Below, piece after piece: positions 60,671-64,000 of a stretch of DNA of 64,000 bases; position 1 is the stretch's first letter; every line of letters begins with the position of its first letter. This DNA is from Nocardia blacklockiae (lineage in GTDB: Bacteria; Actinomycetota; Actinomycetes; Mycobacteriales; Mycobacteriaceae). Made by a program: the position numbers and the translations under genes. Below the pieces are notes generated by a model that saw only the letters and a list, made by a program, of their open reading frames with translations, made no database searches and was not told the DNA's origin. The stretch is taken from assembly GCF_015477355.1 (NCBI RefSeq), contig NZ_JADLRJ010000004.1:637405-701404 (forward strand). The letters are read 5' to 3'.

Positions 60671-61306
60671 TCAGGCCAGCTGGCCGACGAGTCGATCGAT
60701 TCCGTCTCCGGAGAGCTGATCCAGCAGGGCGGTGCGGCCGGTGATCAACAGCAGCAGCGCCACAATCGGCCCGCGAACCTCGCCGCCCGTCCCGTACTCC
60801 CATTCGACGTCGTCGGCGCGCAGGTGAACCCCGTTGAGCCGATGCGGATTCCAGACCGGGCGGCCGACCCGTGCGGCGCGCTCGGCCGCCGCCGCGGCCG
60901 CCGCGGGCGCGACCGCGAGCGAGCGACCGAGCGGCAGGGCGATGTCCTGGCCGTGCACGATGGTGTCGAACAGGGCGTTGCGATAGTTGGTCAGCTTCGG
61001 CAGTCGCCGCGAGGCCGCATTGGCGCGGAGCTGGGCGACCAGTTCGCCGGTGGGGCGCGCCGCGTGGGCGCGGGTGAGTTCGTCGATGAAGCGGTTGTAG
61101 TCGCCGCGCACGCGCAACCCCGTCCGCAGCATCACGAGCGGCGTGGGCGGCTCCGGCGTCATCGCGAGATGGGCGGCGACCTCGCGAATGCGCCAGCCCG
61201 CGCACAGCGACGGCGTTTCCCACTGCGCGGGGGTGAGGTCGGCGAGCAGGTCGGCGATGGCACGACGCTGCTGTTCGATGTGCTGCCAACTGGTTTCGCG
61301 GTCCAT
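60671..61306 (-). CDS. Maleylpyruvate isomerase family mycothiol-dependent enzyme
   Basis: 211 residues from ATG 61306 with TGAGGA upstream; GTG 61324 is an alternative. SLCAGWRIREVAAHLA carries the first metal-binding His and TIVHGQDIALPLGR the second. DinB-like four-helix bundle. Related enzymes use mycothiol to isomerise or detoxify. Divergent from a MarR regulator. Confidence 0.85.
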   Translation of the reverse strand: MDRETSWQHIEQQRRAIADLLADLTPAQWETPSLCAGWRIREVAAHLAMTPEPPTPLVMLRTGLRVRGDYNRFIDELTRAHAARPTGELVAQLRANAASRRLPKLTNYRNALFDTIVHGQDIALPLGRSLAVAPAAAAAAAERAARVGRPVWNPHRLNGVHLRADDVEWEYGTGGEVRGPIVALLLLITGRTALLDQLSGDGIDRLVGQLA

Positions 61307-61365
61307 GGCATTCCTCACCGTCACCGGGCAGCTCGACGAGATGCCCCAATAATTAGTAAGATATG

Positions 61366-61382
61366 CTGACTATTATGGTCAG
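61366..61382. promoter_or_regulatory. Candidate MarR operator
   Basis: CTGAC (61366-61370) and GTCAG (61378-61382) form an inverted pair around an AT-rich centre, in the 102-base AT-rich space between the isomerase and MarR genes. Confidence 0.4.
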
Positions 61383-61408
61383 TGTCTCTTACCGAGTCAA
61401 GGAGCGGG

Positions 61409-61846
61409 ATGGCGGATGACGAGCTGAATGTCGGGCTGCTGATGTTCATCGCCTACCGGGCCATGGAGGACCGGATCTACGCCGGGCTCGCCGAAGCCGG
61501 CTATGGCGATGTGACGCTGGCGCAGGGCCGGTTGGCGGGTCGGCTCGCGCCGGGCGGCTCCCGCATCACCGAGTTGGCCGAGCAGGCTCAGATCACCAAG
61601 CAGACCGCCGGTTTCCTGGTCGACCAGCTCGAGCGCGCCGGTTACGTCGAACGGGTGCCGGATCCGTCCGACGGGCGCGCCCGCCTCGTCCGGCTCTCGC
61701 CCCGCGGCCGCGCGATGGCGGATCACGCCAACGAGATCGCCGCGGCCGTGCAAGCCGAATGGGCCGCGCGTCTCGGCGCGCGCCGCATGCGCAATTTGCG
61801 CGAGGCCTTGACCGAGTTGCGCGAACTCACCGATCCGTACGCGTGA
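61409..61846 (+). CDS. MarR family transcriptional regulator
   Basis: 145 residues from ATG 61409 with AAGGAG upstream. Winged helix: SRITELAEQAQITKQTAGFL, then LERAGYVERVPDPSDGRARL with the wing. Likely controls itself and the divergent isomerase gene. Confidence 0.88.
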   Translation: MADDELNVGLLMFIAYRAMEDRIYAGLAEAGYGDVTLAQGRLAGRLAPGGSRITELAEQAQITKQTAGFLVDQLERAGYVERVPDPSDGRARLVRLSPRGRAMADHANEIAAAVQAEWAARLGARRMRNLREALTELRELTDPYA

Positions 61847-61958
61847 GTCGAGCGCTTCGCACAACGGAGCCAACCCAGAGAAATGTTCGGCGCCACCGAT
61901 CGGCGCGGAAACTCCGGCATTCCGCTCGATGATGCGAGAGTGCTTGCGGCGCAGTCGG

Positions 61959-62870
61959 TTACGACGGCGCGTCGACCACCAGCACCAGCTTGCCGCGGGC
62001 GTGGCCGTGCTCGCCGACGCGGTGCGCCTCCGCGATCTCGGCGAGTGGGAAGGTGCGGGCGACCGGGAGCGCGAAGCGGCCGGACTCGACCAGGTCACCG
62101 ACCTCCGCGAGGGCGTGGAGGGCGCGGCCGGTGTCGCCGCGGCTGAAGCGCACGCCGTGCTCATGAGCACCCGCGAAGTCGGCGATCGTCACAACGTGGT
62201 CCGGGCCGCCCGCGAGGGCGACGAGTTCGGGCAGGACTCCGCTACCGGCGACGTCGAGCGCGAGATCGACGCCGTCGGGCGCGAGCGCGCGGACGCGTTC
62301 GCCGAGCCCGTCGCCGTAGCTGATCGGCTCGGCGCCCAGCGTGCGCAGGTATTCGTGGTTCGCCGGTCCGGCCGTGCCGATCACGCGGGCACCACGCGCC
62401 ACGGCCAGCTGCACCGCGGCGCTGCCGATAATGCCGGAGGCGCCGTTGACGAGCAGCGTGCTGCCGTCGCCGACACCGAGTTGGTCGAGGGCGCGCGTGG
62501 CCGTCTCGACAGCGGCCGGCAGCGCGGCGGCGGCGGGGAAATCGAGCGACGGCGGGATCGGCGCGTAGTGCGACAGCACCGCCAGTTCGGCCTGGGCCAC
62601 GCCCTCGGCGGAGAAACCGAACACGCGGTCGCCGACGGCCACATCCGACACACCCGCACCGATTTCGTCGACGACGCCCGCCGCCTCGTAACCCAGGGTC
62701 TGCGGCAGTTCCTCGTCCATCAGGCCCTGACGTTTCTTCCAGTCGCTCGGGTTGATTCCGGCCGCCCGCACCGCGATTCGGACCTGGCCGGGGCCTGGAT
62801 GCGGGTCGGGGAGGTCGACGATCTCGAGCACGTCGGGGGCGCCGAAGCGGGAGAAGCGGGCGGCCTTCAC
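61959..62870 (-). CDS. NADP-dependent quinone oxidoreductase (MDR family)
   Basis: 303 residues from GTG 62870, GTGA overlap with the upstream stop. GINPSDWKKRQG and LGYEAAGVVDEIGAGV form the GroES-like part; LLVNGASGIIGSAAVQLA binds NADPH. No structural or catalytic zinc cysteines, so a zeta-crystallin-like quinone or enone reductase. Coupled to nitronate monooxygenase. Confidence 0.9.
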   Translation of the reverse strand: MKAARFSRFGAPDVLEIVDLPDPHPGPGQVRIAVRAAGINPSDWKKRQGLMDEELPQTLGYEAAGVVDEIGAGVSDVAVGDRVFGFSAEGVAQAELAVLSHYAPIPPSLDFPAAAALPAAVETATRALDQLGVGDGSTLLVNGASGIIGSAAVQLAVARGARVIGTAGPANHEYLRTLGAEPISYGDGLGERVRALAPDGVDLALDVAGSGVLPELVALAGGPDHVVTIADFAGAHEHGVRFSRGDTGRALHALAEVGDLVESGRFALPVARTFPLAEIAEAHRVGEHGHARGKLVLVVDAPS

Positions 62871-63844
62871 GAGCGCACCTCCTGGGTGGCACAGAGGCGG
62901 TGCAGGGTCCGCTCGGCGTCCTGTGCGATGGCTTCGACGATGTCGGCGGCGGGTTCGACGGCCGTCACCAGGCCGACACCCTGGCCCGCCCAGACGGGCG
63001 CGGCCGACAGGTCGTTCCGGTCGGCGAGTTCCTGAAATTCGCGGCGGGCCTCGGGGTTCGTGCGGACCTCGTCGTCGCGGCCGCGCCACTTGTCGAGGTA
63101 GGCGTTGCGCAGGGTGCGGGCCGGGTAGCGGTCGGGCCAGGGTGCGCCGCGGGCGATGTCGAGGGTGCGGTTGCTCTCGGTGTCGTGTCCGTGGGCGGCC
63201 AGCAGGGCCTTCGTCTCCTCGGCGGAGAGCAGCGCCTCCGGGGAACCTTCGAATCGGGTGCCGATGAGTGCGCCCGCCGCGCCGAGGGCCAGCACGGCGG
63301 CCAGGCCGCGTCCGTCGGCGATGCCCCCGGCCGCGAGAACCGGTGTGGGACCGGCCATATCGACCACCACCGGCACGAACGACAGGGTGCCGACGGCATT
63401 GCCGCCACTGTGCCCGCCCGCGTCACCGCCCTGCGCGACGAGGATGTCGGCGCCCACATCGAGTGCGCCGCGAGCCTCTTCCAAATCGGTCACTTGCAGA
63501 ATGAGTTTCGCGCCGGAGTCGAGGACGCGCTGCGCGAACGGCGTGGGGTCGCCGAACGAGAGCAGCACCGCGGCCGGCTCGAAATCCAGTGCCCAGGCGA
63601 GCGTTTCGGTGTCGACGCCCCAGGACAGGAATCCGATGCCCCAGGGGCGGTCCGTGCCCGCCCGCGCCAGCGCCAGCTCCGGCGCCAACTGCTCACGATC
63701 GCCCCTGCCGCCACCGATCAGTCCGAGGCCGCCGCCTTGCGAGACCGCTGCCGCCAGAGCGCCGCCGGCCACACCGCCCATCGGGGCGAGCGCGATCGGG
63801 TGACGAATCGAAAGGGATTGCGTGAACGCCGTCTCCAATGCCAT
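62867..63844 (-). CDS. Nitronate monooxygenase (class I-like FMN enzyme)
   Basis: 325 residues from ATG 63844. PIALAPMGGVAGGALA, VAQGGDAGGHSGG (FMN phosphate and catalytic His) and VLAAGGIADGRGLAAVLALGA are the family signatures. Oxidises alkyl nitronates such as propionate 3-nitronate. First gene of the two-gene operon. Confidence 0.9.
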   Translation of the reverse strand: MALETAFTQSLSIRHPIALAPMGGVAGGALAAAVSQGGGLGLIGGGRGDREQLAPELALARAGTDRPWGIGFLSWGVDTETLAWALDFEPAAVLLSFGDPTPFAQRVLDSGAKLILQVTDLEEARGALDVGADILVAQGGDAGGHSGGNAVGTLSFVPVVVDMAGPTPVLAAGGIADGRGLAAVLALGAAGALIGTRFEGSPEALLSAEETKALLAAHGHDTESNRTLDIARGAPWPDRYPARTLRNAYLDKWRGRDDEVRTNPEARREFQELADRNDLSAAPVWAGQGVGLVTAVEPAADIVEAIAQDAERTLHRLCATQEVRS

Positions 63845-63882
63845 GGGTCCAGCCTGACAGGTGCCGATGGGCAGATACGACG

Positions 63883-63909
63883 AAGGCCCCCGACAGTGTC
63901 GGGGGCCTT
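63883..63909 (-). terminator. Ribosomal RNA operon terminator
   Basis: Perfect 12-bp stem AAGGCCCCCGAC and complement with loop AGT, followed on the minus strand by TTCGTCG. It lies 11 bases after the 3' end of 5S rRNA. Confidence 0.85.
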
Positions 63910-63919
63910 CGCGAACGTA

Positions 63920-64000
63920 TGTTCCGGCGGTGTCCTACTCTCCCACACCCTGTCGAGTGCAGTACCATCGGCGCAGGTGAGCTTAGCTTCCGGGTTCGGA
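63920..64000 (-). rRNA. rrf: 5S ribosomal RNA, 3' two-thirds (cut by right edge)
   Basis: On the minus strand the sequence reads TCCGAACCCGGAAGCTAAGC at the window edge, continues through GCCGATGGTACTGCA and ends GAGTAGGACACCGCCGGAACA, the conserved 3' part of actinobacterial 5S rRNA. The 5' third, and by inference 23S and 16S genes, lie beyond the right edge. Confidence 0.95.

Noticed and set aside
1-64000. tRNA genes, prophage or insertion sequences
   Set aside because: No cloverleaf sequence, transposase, integrase or phage structural gene was recognised in reading both strands; small tRNAs in intergenic gaps could still be missed without a covariance search.

Overview
The window is high-GC actinobacterial DNA (by eye about 70% G+C), most probably from a Nocardia or close relative in the Corynebacteriales. 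I infer this from a RamB-type acetate regulator beside isocitrate lyase and lipoamide dehydrogenase, an MT0933-like antitoxin, DUF397 and DUF4254 proteins, a mycothiol-type maleylpyruvate isomerase homologue, an F420/luciferase-like oxidoreductase, many GTG/TTG starts and many 4-bp start/stop overlaps. No phage, transposase, CRISPR array or tRNA gene was seen. A 5S rRNA gene on the minus strand runs off the right edge, so a ribosomal RNA operon lies beyond it.

Layout. 1-3.5 kb: a condensation-fold acyltransferase (cut by the left edge) divergent from a TetR regulator, a secreted glycine-zipper protein, a class 2 lipase and a small antitoxin-like protein. 3.5-10 kb: a MetE homologue whose zinc site has been lost, fadB2-type 3-hydroxyacyl-CoA dehydrogenase, aceA and a secreted LIP-family lipase. 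10-23 kb: a molybdenum hydroxylase (fused Fe-S/Mo subunit plus FAD subunit), three small genes divergent from a STAND/TPR regulator, a MobA-like transferase, XdhC and an SsuA/THI5-type ABC importer with two permeases. 23-32.7 kb: an amino-sugar cluster (AgaS-like SIS protein, ROK kinase, NagA, PfkB-type kinase, class II aldolase) divergent from a sugar ABC importer without ATPase and a DeoR regulator. This gene set matches N-acetylgalactosamine catabolism via tagatose phosphates. 32.7-35.4 kb: duplicated DUF397 units, DUF4254, another secreted lipase. 35.8-45.4 kb: ATP-dependent DNA ligase LigB, ramB, the urea importer urtABCDE, a GntR regulator and a carboxymuconolactone decarboxylase-like protein. 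45.6-64 kb: small regulator/enzyme pairs (TetR/VOC, HxlR/quinone reductase, ArsR/AHSA1, MarR/MPI), Uma2, lpd, an M19 dipeptidase, prolyl oligopeptidase, an RCK/TrkA-type membrane protein, nitronate monooxygenase with a quinone oxidoreductase, then the 5S gene.

How the parts fit. Read right to left, prolyl oligopeptidase, lpd, the CMD protein, ramB, aceA and fadB2 keep the order and relative strands that I recall for Mycobacterium tuberculosis Rv0457c, Rv0462, Rv0464c, Rv0465c, Rv0467 and Rv0468. The amino-sugar, molybdenum-hydroxylase and urea-import modules sit in the gaps of that backbone. The core theme is use of acetyl-CoA, fatty acids and lipids (glyoxylate shunt, beta-oxidation, secreted lipases); the inserted modules add nitrogen-rich substrates. 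A TTTGCAAA palindrome and a perfect TGTGA-N6-TCACA site lie upstream of aceA, and a related box overlaps the probable ramB promoter.

The most unusual item is the MetE homologue: at the positions of three of the four zinc ligands and the catalytic histidine of E. coli MetE it has Ala, Val, Gly and Arg, while the rest of the fold is well conserved.
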